Source of the DNA: SCQX01 sp035720945
GTDB lineage: Bacteria; Pseudomonadota; Gammaproteobacteria; Burkholderiales; Burkholderiaceae_B
Length of the DNA stretch: 19,594 nt
Reading direction: 5' to 3'
Assembly (NCBI GenBank): GCA_035720945.1
Contig: DASTNK010000019.1
Span: 1 to 19,594, forward strand
Part shown: in pieces, positions 1 to 6,873 of the stretch
Position numbering within the stretch: position 1 is the stretch's first letter
How the letters are laid out: each line of letters begins with the position of its first letter
The notes under the pieces: generated by a model
What the model was told of the DNA's origin: nothing
Databases searched by the model: none
Seen by the model: only the letters and a program-made list of their open reading frames with translations
Program-made: the position numbers and the translations under genes

Positions 1-470
1 GGCTTGGGGTCGAGCAGCCAGATCTGGGATTTCATGGCGAACGCGTGCGTGCGTTCCTGCATGATGGAGGACCCTTCGCCATAGTCTTCGCCCACGATGA
101 CCAGCGCCCCGCCCGTGACGCCGCCAGAAGCCAGATTGGCCAGGGCGTCGGAGGCCACGTTGGTGCCGACCGTGGATTTCCAGGTGACGGCGCCGCGGAT
201 GGGGTACATGACCGACGCCGCCAATGTGGCGGCCGCGGTGGCTTCGGAAGCGCTGGCCTCGAAGTGCACGCCCAATTCTTCGAGAATGTCCTGCGCATCG
301 GCCAGGACGTCCATGAGGTGCGAGATCGGCGAACCCTGGTAACCCCCCACGTAGCCGACGCCGCACTGCAACAGCGCTTTGGTGACGGCCAATATGCCTT
401 CGCCGCGGAATTCCTGGCCCGCGCCGATGCGCAACTGTTCGACTTCCTTCTTGAATGAGCGTTCCGCCAT
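1..470 (-). CDS. Indolepyruvate ferredoxin oxidoreductase, N-terminal part (partial)
   Basis: This is the first 156 codons of a minus-strand gene that runs off the left edge of the window. The family oxidatively decarboxylates aryl-pyruvates such as indolepyruvate to acyl-CoA, using thiamine diphosphate and passing electrons to ferredoxin, in the cytoplasm. The visible part matches the N-terminal pyrimidine-binding domain of the 2-oxoacid:ferredoxin oxidoreductases: it contains GVGYVGGYQGSPISHLMDVL (about residues 37-56), AVTWKSTVGTNVASDALANL and GEDYGEGSSIMQERTHAFAM. The ATG at 468-470 is preceded by a GGAGA ribosome binding site. Related betaproteobacterial proteins are often long fused alpha/beta/gamma chains, but the C-terminal part cannot be seen here. 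It is divergent from a MarR-type regulator at 811-1248, which probably controls it (inference). Family assignment is confident; the exact substrate is not shown by the sequence. Confidence 0.85.
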   Translation of the reverse strand, partial: MAERSFKKEVEQLRIGAGQEFRGEGILAVTKALLQCGVGYVGGYQGSPISHLMDVLADAQDILEELGVHFEASASEATAAATLAASVMYPIRGAVTWKSTVGTNVASDALANLASGGVTGGALVIVGEDYGEGSSIMQERTHAFAMKSQIWLLDPK

Positions 471-562
471 GATGTCTCCCCGGATCAATCGCCGGACGAT
501 GGGTGCCGGAAGGCGCGTTGCCGTGGTCGGGACGACCAGCCGAGGCCTTTCTTTTTCCAGGT

Positions 563-591
563 ACTTTAAGATTCAATAATCAAGCTGTCAA
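563..591 (-). promoter_or_regulatory. Sigma70-type promoter for the ferredoxin oxidoreductase gene
   Basis: Read on the minus strand, a perfect -35 box TTGACA (586-591) is followed after exactly 17 bases by TAAAGT (563-568; four of six consensus positions). Transcription would start near 556, giving a leader of about 85 bases before the ATG at 470. The surrounding 560-650 stretch is much more AT-rich than the rest of the window, as expected for a promoter. Confidence 0.65.
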
Positions 592-596
592 TAAAA

Positions 597-612
597 ATAT
601 GAAAATTCATAT
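597..612. promoter_or_regulatory. Palindrome, candidate MarR-family operator
   Basis: A 7-base inverted repeat ATATGAA/TTCATAT with a 2-base centre lies five bases upstream of the minus-strand TTGACA box and in the gap shared with the divergent MarR gene. Size and symmetry fit the 16-20 bp sites bound by MarR dimers. A weaker GATT-CAAT-AATC element (570-581) sits inside the -35/-10 spacer. Arms this short occur by chance in a window of this size, so the support is position rather than length. Confidence 0.45.
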
Positions 613-810
613 AATTTCCAAAGTTAATAGGAATAACAGTAGGTTGGAAGTTGGTGTTTTCCATTAGACCGCGCTGTGGCGAGGCCAGGGCAGCCGCAAA
701 TTCCTGTTGTTGGCGGGCGGTTTGGTGCTCTACTATCGGGTGACCGGAGCACTCGCTTCGGGCGACGGATGGCGCATAGCCGCCGCATACCTGGAACAGG
801 AACCCACCGG

Positions 811-1248
811 ATGGCCGGCAACATGGATCAGGATCGCTTCGTTTATCGTTATCTGGCCTCGATGCTGGCGCTGGCCAGCCATCGCATCTCGGCGGAATTC
901 CACGTCGAGGTCCGGAAGGCCGGGCTGACCGTGACCGAATGGCGCATTCTCGCCAGCTTGTTCGAGGGCGAGGGTGAAACCGTGGGTGAGCTGGCCCGCC
1001 TGGCCATCACCAAGCAACCCACGCTCAGCAAGGTGCTGCCGCGTCTCGAGGCCCAAGGCCTCATCACGCTGGGCACGACCCGCGCCGACCGCCGCCAGAC
1101 CCTGGTGAAGATCTCCCCCAAGGGCGCGAGGCTGATCGGCGGCCTGTGCGAGAGCGCCATGGCGCATCAGCGCCGTGTGCTGGCCCGGCTCGACCCAGAC
1201 CATGCCGACCGGTTGGTCGGCATGCTGCGTGACATCATCGCCGATTAG
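811..1248 (+). CDS. MarR-family winged-helix transcriptional regulator
   Basis: This is a 145-residue cytoplasmic DNA-binding repressor or activator, the usual length for MarR proteins. The winged helix-turn-helix covers roughly residues 42-105. It includes TVGELARLAITKQPTLSKVL as the recognition region and RADRRQTLVKISPKG as the wing with its conserved D/R residues. Flanking helices (about 10-35 and 112-143) would form the dimer interface. I chose the ATG at 811 because AGGA lies about nine bases upstream; the in-frame ATG at 823 is a possible alternative. A longer open frame reaches back to 676, but that part does not look like the family. A weak promoter pair, TTGTTG (707-712) and TACTAT (731-736), lies upstream. 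Divergence from the indolepyruvate oxidoreductase gene suggests it responds to an aromatic acid and controls that gene; this is inference. Confidence 0.85.
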   Translation: MAGNMDQDRFVYRYLASMLALASHRISAEFHVEVRKAGLTVTEWRILASLFEGEGETVGELARLAITKQPTLSKVLPRLEAQGLITLGTTRADRRQTLVKISPKGARLIGGLCESAMAHQRRVLARLDPDHADRLVGMLRDIIAD

Positions 1249-1334
1249 AGCCTGTTCGCGGGCGGAGACCTTTCGACCGATCATGCTTGAAAGTCCCGAT
1301 GAACGGGGAACTTTGCCGCCTCAGTCGGCTCTAA

Positions 1335-1361
1335 TTAGCACTCCCTTTGTCAGAGTGCTAA
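1335..1361. promoter_or_regulatory. CIRCE element (HrcA operator) upstream of rpoH
   Basis: The half-sites TTAGCACTC (1335-1343) and GAGTGCTAA (1353-1361) flank a 9-base spacer. This is an exact match to the CIRCE consensus, the operator of the heat-shock repressor HrcA. It ends 50 bases before the rpoH start codon. A -10-like TAATAT (1359-1364) overlaps the right half-site, with TTAGCA (1335-1340) 18 bases upstream as a poor -35, so bound HrcA could cover the promoter. An alternative -35, TTGACT (1364-1369), lies just downstream but lacks a well-spaced -10. Confidence 0.93.
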
Positions 1362-1411
1362 TATTGACTCAACCAGTTGTTTGTTATCCAGAAAAAGGAA
1401 TGCTTTATCCG

Positions 1412-2299
1412 ATGACGCAACGCTCGCAAGCCCTTGCCCTGCCACAGCCCAATGCGCTGGCACTGGCAATCTCCAACCCAGGCGCCCTGGGTACCATTGA
1501 GGCCTACATCGGCGCCGTCAACCGCATCCCCATGCTGTCGGCCGAGCGCGAGGCCGAACTCGGTGAACGTGTGCGCGACCACATGGATCTGGACGCGGCG
1601 CGTGAACTGATCATGTCCCATTTGCGCCTGGTGGTGTCGGTCGCGCGCCATTACCTGGGGTATGGTCTCGCGCATGCCGATCTCATCCAGGAAGGCAATA
1701 TCGGCCTCATGAAGGCGGTCAAGCGCTTCGATCCGGCGCGGGGTGTGCGCCTGGTGTCGTTCGCCGTGCACTGGATCAAGGCGGAAATCCACGAATACAT
1801 CGTGCGCAACTGGCGCCTGGTCAAGGTGGCCACCACCAAGGCCCAGCGCAAGCTGTTCTTCAATCTGCGCCGTATGCGCCCGGATGGTCAAACGCTTGAT
1901 TCCACCCAAGTCGACGATATCGCGCGCGAACTCAACGTGCGGCCGGAAGATGTCAGCGAGATGGAGGTCCGCTTGTCGGGCCGCGAACTGGCCCTGGATG
2001 CACAGCCCGACGAAGACGACACCTTCGCCCCCATCGCGTACCTGTCCGACGAGGGCCGGCAAGAACCCTCCCAGGTGCTCGAGCGCCGCGCGCACGACAC
2101 CCTGCAGGGGTCCGGCCTGGAACAGGCGCTCGAGGCGCTCGACCCGCGCTCGCGCCGCATCGTTCAGGCGCGCTGGCTGCGCGATGAAGGCGGTGCCACG
2201 CTTCACGAGCTGGCTGCGGAATTCGGTGTGTCGGCCGAGCGCATCCGGCAAATCGAGGCCGCCGCGCTCAAGAAAATGCGTGGTGCGCTGGCCGGATGA
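1412..2299 (+). CDS. rpoH: RNA polymerase heat-shock sigma factor RpoH (sigma32)
   Basis: This is a 295-residue sigma70-family factor that directs RNA polymerase to heat-shock promoters (chaperones, proteases). Region 1.2/2.1 begins around residue 28, and region 2 contains LRLVVSVARHYLGYGLAHAD and LIQEGNIGLMKAVKRFDPAR (71-110). Region 2.4 follows at VSFAVHWIKAEIHEYIVRNW (115-134). The diagnostic RpoH box QRKLFFNLR sits at 145-153 and separates it from RpoS and RpoD. The region 4.2 helix-turn-helix is at about 262-290 (TLHELAAEFGVSAERIRQIE). The ATG at 1412 has AAGGA 12 bases upstream; an ATG at 1400 would add four residues but would sit directly on that ribosome binding site. A perfect CIRCE lies upstream, so HrcA control is likely. 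Length is close to the usual 280-300. Confidence 0.96.
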   Translation: MTQRSQALALPQPNALALAISNPGALGTIEAYIGAVNRIPMLSAEREAELGERVRDHMDLDAARELIMSHLRLVVSVARHYLGYGLAHADLIQEGNIGLMKAVKRFDPARGVRLVSFAVHWIKAEIHEYIVRNWRLVKVATTKAQRKLFFNLRRMRPDGQTLDSTQVDDIARELNVRPEDVSEMEVRLSGRELALDAQPDEDDTFAPIAYLSDEGRQEPSQVLERRAHDTLQGSGLEQALEALDPRSRRIVQARWLRDEGGATLHELAAEFGVSAERIRQIEAAALKKMRGALAG

Positions 2300-2435
2300 A
2301 CCCGTGCGCGGCGTGATTCGAAGATTCGATACATTTAGATGCAAATACGTTGAGGGAATCGCCGAACTAATCGAGATGATCGCGGACTAATCTTTCGTAG
2401 ACACTGCAGGCCGGCCCCGTTGTCGGCACAGGCGC

Positions 2436-2523
2436 TCTATCATCCGCTTCGGCTTCTCCTCTTCCCCTCCCTTTTGAAGCGGATGTTTATGGGACCCTTG
2501 CAACAAGGTGTCCCATTTTTTTT
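2436..2523 (+). ncRNA. Candidate small RNA or rpoH 3'-UTR RNA
   Basis: A perfect 10-base inverted repeat, CATCCGCTTC (2441-2450) and GAAGCGGATG (2476-2485), encloses a 25-base loop that is almost all C and U and contains anti-Shine-Dalgarno-like CTCCT and CCTCC. Three bases later the terminator hairpin 2489-2523 begins. Stem, exposed CU-rich loop and terminator is the layout of many Hfq-type regulatory RNAs. I see no convincing promoter just upstream, so it could be processed from the rpoH 3' UTR. A 10-base repeat with a loop of this size is expected about once by chance in a window this long; the case rests on adjacency to the terminator and loop composition. Confidence 0.4.
2489..2523 (+). 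terminator. Rho-independent terminator downstream of rpoH
   Basis: The hairpin pairs ATGGGAC with GTCCCAT and CCTTG with CAAGG, with a single bulged T (2509) and a CAA loop (2501-2503). It is followed by eight T residues at 2516-2523. It is the only strong terminator between rpoH and the antiporter gene and would end rpoH transcription or the candidate small RNA. Confidence 0.85.
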
Positions 2524-2582
2524 GCCCAAAAAATCAGTATCCTTGTAACTGCGCCTCGCGGGCGCCGGATCGCGGCCGTTTT

Positions 2583-2629
2583 GCACCCGCCGGGTGCCGC
2601 CCCGATGGGGTGTGCCGGGCGCAACCGGC
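2583..2629 (+). promoter_or_regulatory. Hairpin-rich leader upstream of the antiporter gene
   Basis: Three small perfect hairpins follow one another: GCACCC-GCC-GGGTGC (2583-2597), CCCC-GAT-GGGG (2600-2610) and GCCGG-GCGCAA-CCGGC (2614-2629). If the antiporter transcript starts upstream, its leader would be strongly structured. I cannot match it to a known riboswitch class, and short hairpins are common in GC-rich DNA. The rest of the gap (2300-2435 and 2630-2713) shows nothing I can support beyond direct copies of ATTCGA near 2317. Confidence 0.25.
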
Positions 2630-2713
2630 GTTCAATGTCGATTGGGAAGGCGATCATCTAACAGGGGATTCCATGATGACGGTTCGTGGCGGGTCGCCGT
2701 CCAGAGGTGGCGT

Positions 2714-5386
2714 ATGCTGATTGGGCAGTTGGTGTTCGGACTGGCCGGATTGCTGGCATTGGTGTCTTTCATGCCACCGCTCGCCGGGCGCCTGCGTGTG
2801 CCGTATTCCGTGCTGCTCGCCGTTGTGGGTTTCATCCTGGGAATCATCATCCACGTGCATGGCTGGGCGCCCCCGGTCATGGGCGACTTCCTTGACTCCC
2901 TGCAGCACTTCGAAGTGTCGTCCGAGACCTTCCTGTTCGTGTTCCTGCCTGTCCTGCTGTTCGAGACCGCGCTGGCGATGAACGTGCGCCGGTTGATGGA
3001 TGATCTGGGCCCCATCCTGATGATGGCGATCGTGGCCGTGCTGGTGTCCACGGTGGCGGTGGGCTATGTGCTCAGCGCGGCATCCAGCTACGGCCTGGTG
3101 GTCTGTCTCATGCTGGGCGCCATCGTCGCCACCACCGACCCGGTTGCCGTGGTGGGCGTGTTTCACGAGGTCGGCGCGCCCAAACGCCTCAACACGCTGG
3201 TCGAAGGGGAAGCGTTGTTCAACGACGCGGCGTCGATCTCCCTGTATTCCGTGTTGCTGGCGATGCTGCTGGGCGGCGGCGCGGTATCGGCGGGCTCGGT
3301 GCTGTCCACATTCCTGATCAATTTCCTGGGGGGCGGGGTGGCGGGCTTCCTCATGGGCCGTCTGGCCTGCTGGCTGGTGATGTGGCTACGCGGCTGGCCC
3401 ACGGCCGAGATCACCCTCACGGTGGCCTTCGCTTATCTCACCTTCTTCCTGTCCGAGCATTATCTGGGTGTGTCGGGCGTTGTCGCCACCGTGATCGCCG
3501 GCCTCGTGGTGGGGTCGACCGGCCGCACACGCATGTCTCCCTCCACCTTCGAACAACTGCGTGGGGCGTGGTCCGAATTCGGTTTCTGGGCCAATTCCCT
3601 GATCTTCGTTTTCGCCGCCATGCTGATCCCGCGCATGATGGCCGACGTCACCTGGCACGAGGTCGCGCTGGTCATTCTGTTGTTCTTCGTGGCGCTCATC
3701 GCACGCGCGGTCATGGTCTTCGGCGTGCTGCCGCTGCTGGGCCGCACCCGTTTCGGCACCCGTGTCAGCCTTTCGTACCAGGTCGTGATCGCCTGGGGCG
3801 GGCTGCGGGGGGCGGTGTCGCTGGCTCTGGCGCTGGCCGTCACGGAGCAGGTGCTCGTGCCCTACCAGGCGCGCCAGTTCGTCGCCGTGGCCACCACCAG
3901 CTTCGTGCTCATGACGCTGTTCATCAATGGCATGACGCTGCGGCCCCTGATAAAGCGGTTGCGCCTGGATCAGCTATCGCCCATCGAGCGCACGATACGC
4001 AACCAGGTGCAGGTCATGGCGTTGAGCGATCTGCAGGACAAGACCGCCGAACTTGCCAGCCGGGAGCACATCGGCCCCGAGGTCAGTGCGCGCATCCACG
4101 TCGTCTTCGATGCAAGCCTGGCAAGCGTGGCCGACGCCCAGGTGCGTCAGCTGTCCCACGACGAGCGCGTCACCGTGGGGCTGATGATGATGGCGGCGCG
4201 GGAAGAGGAAATGTTCTTCGATGTGCTCAAGGCCCGCATCGTGGACTGGCGCATGGCCGAATCGCTGCTGGCCCGCGCCGAACGCATGAGCGATGCGGTG
4301 CGCAATGGCGGGCTCGCCGGCTTCGAGTCCGCCATCGCGGCCGACCTGCGCTATTCTCTCGGGTTTCGCGCCGCGCTGCGCACACACTATGTGTTCGGCT
4401 TCCAGGGTTGGCTGGCGCGGGAACTGGCCAACCGCTTCACGAATCTGATGAGCAAGCGCAGTGTGGCGCAGCGGTTGATCCAGTTCGCCCAAACGGAGAT
4501 CCGCCCGCTGCTGGGTTCGGAAGCCACCGAGACCATCATCGGCGCACATCAGCGCCGCCTTGGTCAATTGGAAAACGCCTTGCAGGCGCTCAGCCTGCAA
4601 TACCCCTTGTTCGCCTCATGGCTGCAGGAATCCTATCTGGGCCGCATGGCGCGCGCGCTCGAGCGGTTGCGCTATCGCGACATGCTGTCCCAGTTCCTGA
4701 TTTCCAACGAGGTGTATGCCGATCTGGTCGATCAGATCGAGCAACGCTGGCGCTACGTGGATGAGCGCCCGGCCCTGGACATCGCACTGAGCGCCAGCGA
4801 CCTCATCAAGCGCGTGCCCTTGTTCGAAGGCTTGTCGGCCGACTCGCTCAAGGCCATTGAAAAGTTGCTCAAGCCGCGCCTGATGCTGCCGGACCAGCGC
4901 ATAGACATCCAGCTGGGCCGCACACGCGCCATGTACTTCGTGGCCTCGGGCGCCGTGTCGCTGCCCTTGCCCGACGGAACCACGGCCGAGCTTGGTTCAG
5001 GCGAATTCTTCGGCGAGATCGCGCTGTTGTCCGGCAAGGATTTCGCCACCGAGGCGACGTCGTTGGGCTACAGCCGTCTGCTGCGCCTGCTCGCACGCGA
5101 CTTCGACGCTTTGCTGGCGCGTGACGCGGTGTTGCGGGAGAAGATCGAGAAAGTCGCCAAGCAGCGGCTCAGGGCGCTGGAGGTCTGGCAGGAATTCCAG
5201 TCGGGCAAGCGTCAGTACGAGCCGTTGCCTGTGTCGCCGGAGCGGGAGGCTGAGAATGGCGGTCCGATGGGCGAGGTCGACGCCCACGCAAACGCGGGCC
5301 GGGTTGCCAGCGCGCCGGGCGGCGAGGCGGCGCAGTCTGGCGAACACGTCGAGCCAGGCGACCGAGGCCCTACAGCAGCAACCTGA
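2714..5386 (+). CDS. CPA1-family Na+/H+ antiporter with C-terminal cyclic-nucleotide-binding-like domain
   Basis: This 890-residue inner-membrane protein exchanges protons for Na+ (or K+). About 12 hydrophobic helices fill residues 1-415. CPA1 landmarks are TTDPVAVVG (about 139), EGEALFNDAASISLY (164-178, with the N170-D171 ion-site pair) and WGGLRGAVSLAL (about 361-372). A long helical cytoplasmic region (about 430-690) follows. Residues 692-835 then resemble a cNMP-binding domain (VPLFEGLSADSLKAIEKLL, GEFFGEIALLSGK). In the phosphate-binding loop the expected PRSAT-like arginine is replaced (KDFATEATS), so classical cAMP binding is doubtful. The tail after about 850 is low-complexity, rich in G, A and E. 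The ATG at 2714 has GAGG just upstream; the longer open frame from 2594 adds non-membrane sequence without a better site. The layout recalls plant SOS1 and sperm NHE. The 3' end overlaps the convergent sco gene by 17 bases. Confidence 0.88.
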   Translation: MLIGQLVFGLAGLLALVSFMPPLAGRLRVPYSVLLAVVGFILGIIIHVHGWAPPVMGDFLDSLQHFEVSSETFLFVFLPVLLFETALAMNVRRLMDDLGPILMMAIVAVLVSTVAVGYVLSAASSYGLVVCLMLGAIVATTDPVAVVGVFHEVGAPKRLNTLVEGEALFNDAASISLYSVLLAMLLGGGAVSAGSVLSTFLINFLGGGVAGFLMGRLACWLVMWLRGWPTAEITLTVAFAYLTFFLSEHYLGVSGVVATVIAGLVVGSTGRTRMSPSTFEQLRGAWSEFGFWANSLIFVFAAMLIPRMMADVTWHEVALVILLFFVALIARAVMVFGVLPLLGRTRFGTRVSLSYQVVIAWGGLRGAVSLALALAVTEQVLVPYQARQFVAVATTSFVLMTLFINGMTLRPLIKRLRLDQLSPIERTIRNQVQVMALSDLQDKTAELASREHIGPEVSARIHVVFDASLASVADAQVRQLSHDERVTVGLMMMAAREEEMFFDVLKARIVDWRMAESLLARAERMSDAVRNGGLAGFESAIAADLRYSLGFRAALRTHYVFGFQGWLARELANRFTNLMSKRSVAQRLIQFAQTEIRPLLGSEATETIIGAHQRRLGQLENALQALSLQYPLFASWLQESYLGRMARALERLRYRDMLSQFLISNEVYADLVDQIEQRWRYVDERPALDIALSASDLIKRVPLFEGLSADSLKAIEKLLKPRLMLPDQRIDIQLGRTRAMYFVASGAVSLPLPDGTTAELGSGEFFGEIALLSGKDFATEATSLGYSRLLRLLARDFDALLARDAVLREKIEKVAKQRLRALEVWQEFQSGKRQYEPLPVSPEREAENGGPMGEVDAHANAGRVASAPGGEAAQSGEHVEPGDRGPTAAT

Positions 5387-5978
5387 TGTCGTGGGCCACG
5401 ACATCAGGCGGCACGGTGGAATTCAGAATGACGCGCGTCTCACCCTTCTGATCGATGATGTAGAACATCGACGAATGGTTCATGGCGTATTGGCCGGGGA
5501 TTTTCGACGATTCCTTGGCGTAGTACGTCTTGAACGATTTCGCTGTCTTCGCCAGTTGTTCGGGGGTGCCGCCCAGGCCGACGAATGAAGGGTCGAAGGC
5601 TTTGGCGTAATGATCGACGACGGCCGGCGTGTCGCGCGCCGGATCGACCGTGATCATGATGACCTGCGTTTTCTTCGCGTCGCCTTTCAAGAGCGCCATG
5701 GTCTGTGCGAGCTCGGCCATGGACGTCGGACAGACGTCGGGGCAGTGCGTATAGCCGAAGTAGACGACCACGACCTTGCCTTTGTAATCCGCGAGCGTGC
5801 GTACATGGCCGGTGGCATCGGTCATGGACATGTCGCGCCCCAGGTGCGTGCCGGTTACGTCCGATCCGGTGAACGCGGGCTTGTCGTTGCCGCAGCCCGC
5901 CAATGTCACGGATAGCATGCCCGCCGCCAGGGCGGCGGTCACGGCGCGCCGCCGGGCGGAAAAGGCGAAAGAGTTCAT
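5370..5978 (-). CDS. SCO1/SenC-family copper chaperone lipoprotein
   Basis: This is a 202-residue periplasmic, membrane-anchored thioredoxin-fold protein that delivers copper to, or keeps reduced the cysteines of, the CuA site of cytochrome c oxidase. An N-terminal signal ends in the lipobox LAGC (lipidated C29). The copper site is complete: CPDVC (C79, C83) and H168 in MNHSSMFYIID. VDPARDTP (about 111-118) is also typical. It starts one base after the ctaB stop codon, so it is probably translationally coupled as the last gene of the surf1-ctaA-ctaB-sco run. Its last codons lie in a 27-base palindrome (5382-5408), and its stop lies inside the 3' end of the convergent antiporter gene. Confidence 0.93.
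   Translation of the reverse strand: MNSFAFSARRRAVTAALAAGMLSVTLAGCGNDKPAFTGSDVTGTHLGRDMSMTDATGHVRTLADYKGKVVVVYFGYTHCPDVCPTSMAELAQTMALLKGDAKKTQVIMITVDPARDTPAVVDHYAKAFDPSFVGLGGTPEQLAKTAKSFKTYYAKESSKIPGQYAMNHSSMFYIIDQKGETRVILNSTVPPDVVAHDIRLLL
5382..5408. repeat. Perfect 13-base inverted repeat at the convergent antiporter/sco ends
   Basis: CCTGATGTCGTGG (5382-5394) and CCACGACATCAGG (5396-5408) are exact reverse complements around a single G. The repeat begins at the antiporter stop codon and encodes residues of the PPDVVAHDIRL end of Sco on the other strand. No T-tract follows on either strand, so it is not a classic intrinsic terminator, but it would form a very stable hairpin at the 3' end of the antiporter mRNA. 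Confidence 0.85.
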
Positions 5979-5979
5979 G

Positions 5980-6873
5980 TCAGAACATCATCCGCAGCCA
6001 GTGGTCGACGAGCAGCGCGCCGAACAGCAGAGACAGATACAGAATGGAGTAGCGGAAAAGCTTGCGGGCGAGGTCATCGCTGTATTCGCGGTACAGGCGC
6101 CACGCGTAGTGGATGAACAGGCCACTGAGGACGACCGCCGCCAGAAGATAGGCGAAACCACTCATGCGGATGGCGAACGGCATGAGCGACGCCGCGAACA
6201 GAATCAGACTGTAGAGCAGGATGTGCAGCCGCGTGAACTGTTGGCCATGTGTGACGGGCAGCATGGGCAGGCCCGATTTGATGTAGTCGTTGTTGCGATA
6301 CAGGGCCAGCGACCAGAAGTGCGGGGGTGTCCAGATGAAGATGATGAGCACCAGCAACCAGGCTTCGGCGGGCACGGAATTGGAAATGGCCGCCCAGCCC
6401 AGCGCCGGTGGCATGGCGCCGGAAAGCCCGCCGATGACGATGTTCTGCGGTGTGAGTGGCTTGAGAATAGCCGTGTAGATGACGGCGTAGCCAACGAAGG
6501 TGGCGAAGGTGAGCCACATCGTCAGGGGATTGACCAAGTTGTACAGCACCAGCATGCCGACGCCGCCCAGCACACCCGAGAACGACAACACTTGCGCGTT
6601 GGAGATCGTGCCACGCGCCGTGGCGCGCCGAGCCGTGCGCAGCATGCGCGCGTCGACCTCGCGTTCGATGAGGCAATTGATGGAGAACGCGGCTGCGGCC
6701 AGCAGCCAGATGCCGACCGTTCCGGCGACCACCGCGCGCAGGTCGGGCACACCCGGGCTGGCCAGGAACATGCCAATGACCGCGCAGAAAACCGCGAGTT
6801 GAGTCACGCGTGGTTTGGTCAGGACGAGGTACTGGCGCAGCAGGCCGGGCGATGGGGCCGAAAGAGAGGTCAT
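5980..6873 (-). CDS. ctaB: Protoheme IX farnesyltransferase (heme O synthase)
   Basis: This 297-residue UbiA-family inner-membrane enzyme transfers a farnesyl group to protoheme IX, giving heme O, the precursor of heme A. The prenyl-diphosphate/Mg site is NCLIEREVDARMLRTARR (N66 to R83). The first acidic position of the usual DxxxD is glutamate (E70) and D74 is kept. The second conserved loop contains NDYIKSGLPMLPV (after the WTPPHFWSLALYR helix). About nine membrane helices are evident and the length is standard. Its ATG overlaps the ctaA stop (ATGA at 6870-6873), so the two are translationally coupled. sco follows after one base. Confidence 0.96.
   Translation of the reverse strand: MTSLSAPSPGLLRQYLVLTKPRVTQLAVFCAVIGMFLASPGVPDLRAVVAGTVGIWLLAAAAFSINCLIEREVDARMLRTARRATARGTISNAQVLSFSGVLGGVGMLVLYNLVNPLTMWLTFATFVGYAVIYTAILKPLTPQNIVIGGLSGAMPPALGWAAISNSVPAEAWLLVLIIFIWTPPHFWSLALYRNNDYIKSGLPMLPVTHGQQFTRLHILLYSLILFAASLMPFAIRMSGFAYLLAAVVLSGLFIHYAWRLYREYSDDLARKLFRYSILYLSLLFGALLVDHWLRMMF

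Noticed and set aside
1286..1292. CTTGAAA, a perfect sigma32 -35 box upstream of rpoH
   Set aside because: No CCCCAT-like -10 box is found at the required distance, so I do not call an RpoH-dependent promoter.
1358..2344. Minus-strand open frame of 328 codons opposite rpoH
   Set aside because: Its composition (H, Q, R, D rich) is that of an antisense shadow, and rpoH on the other strand is unmistakable.
2300..2390. Short frame continuing past rpoH (ending in VEGIAELIEMIAD)
   Set aside because: It is the tail of an out-of-frame open frame inside rpoH with no start signal of its own.
3382..4764. Plus-strand open frame of 460 codons in another frame of the antiporter gene
   Set aside because: It is arginine/histidine/glycine-rich shadow coding; the antiporter frame carries conserved motifs throughout.
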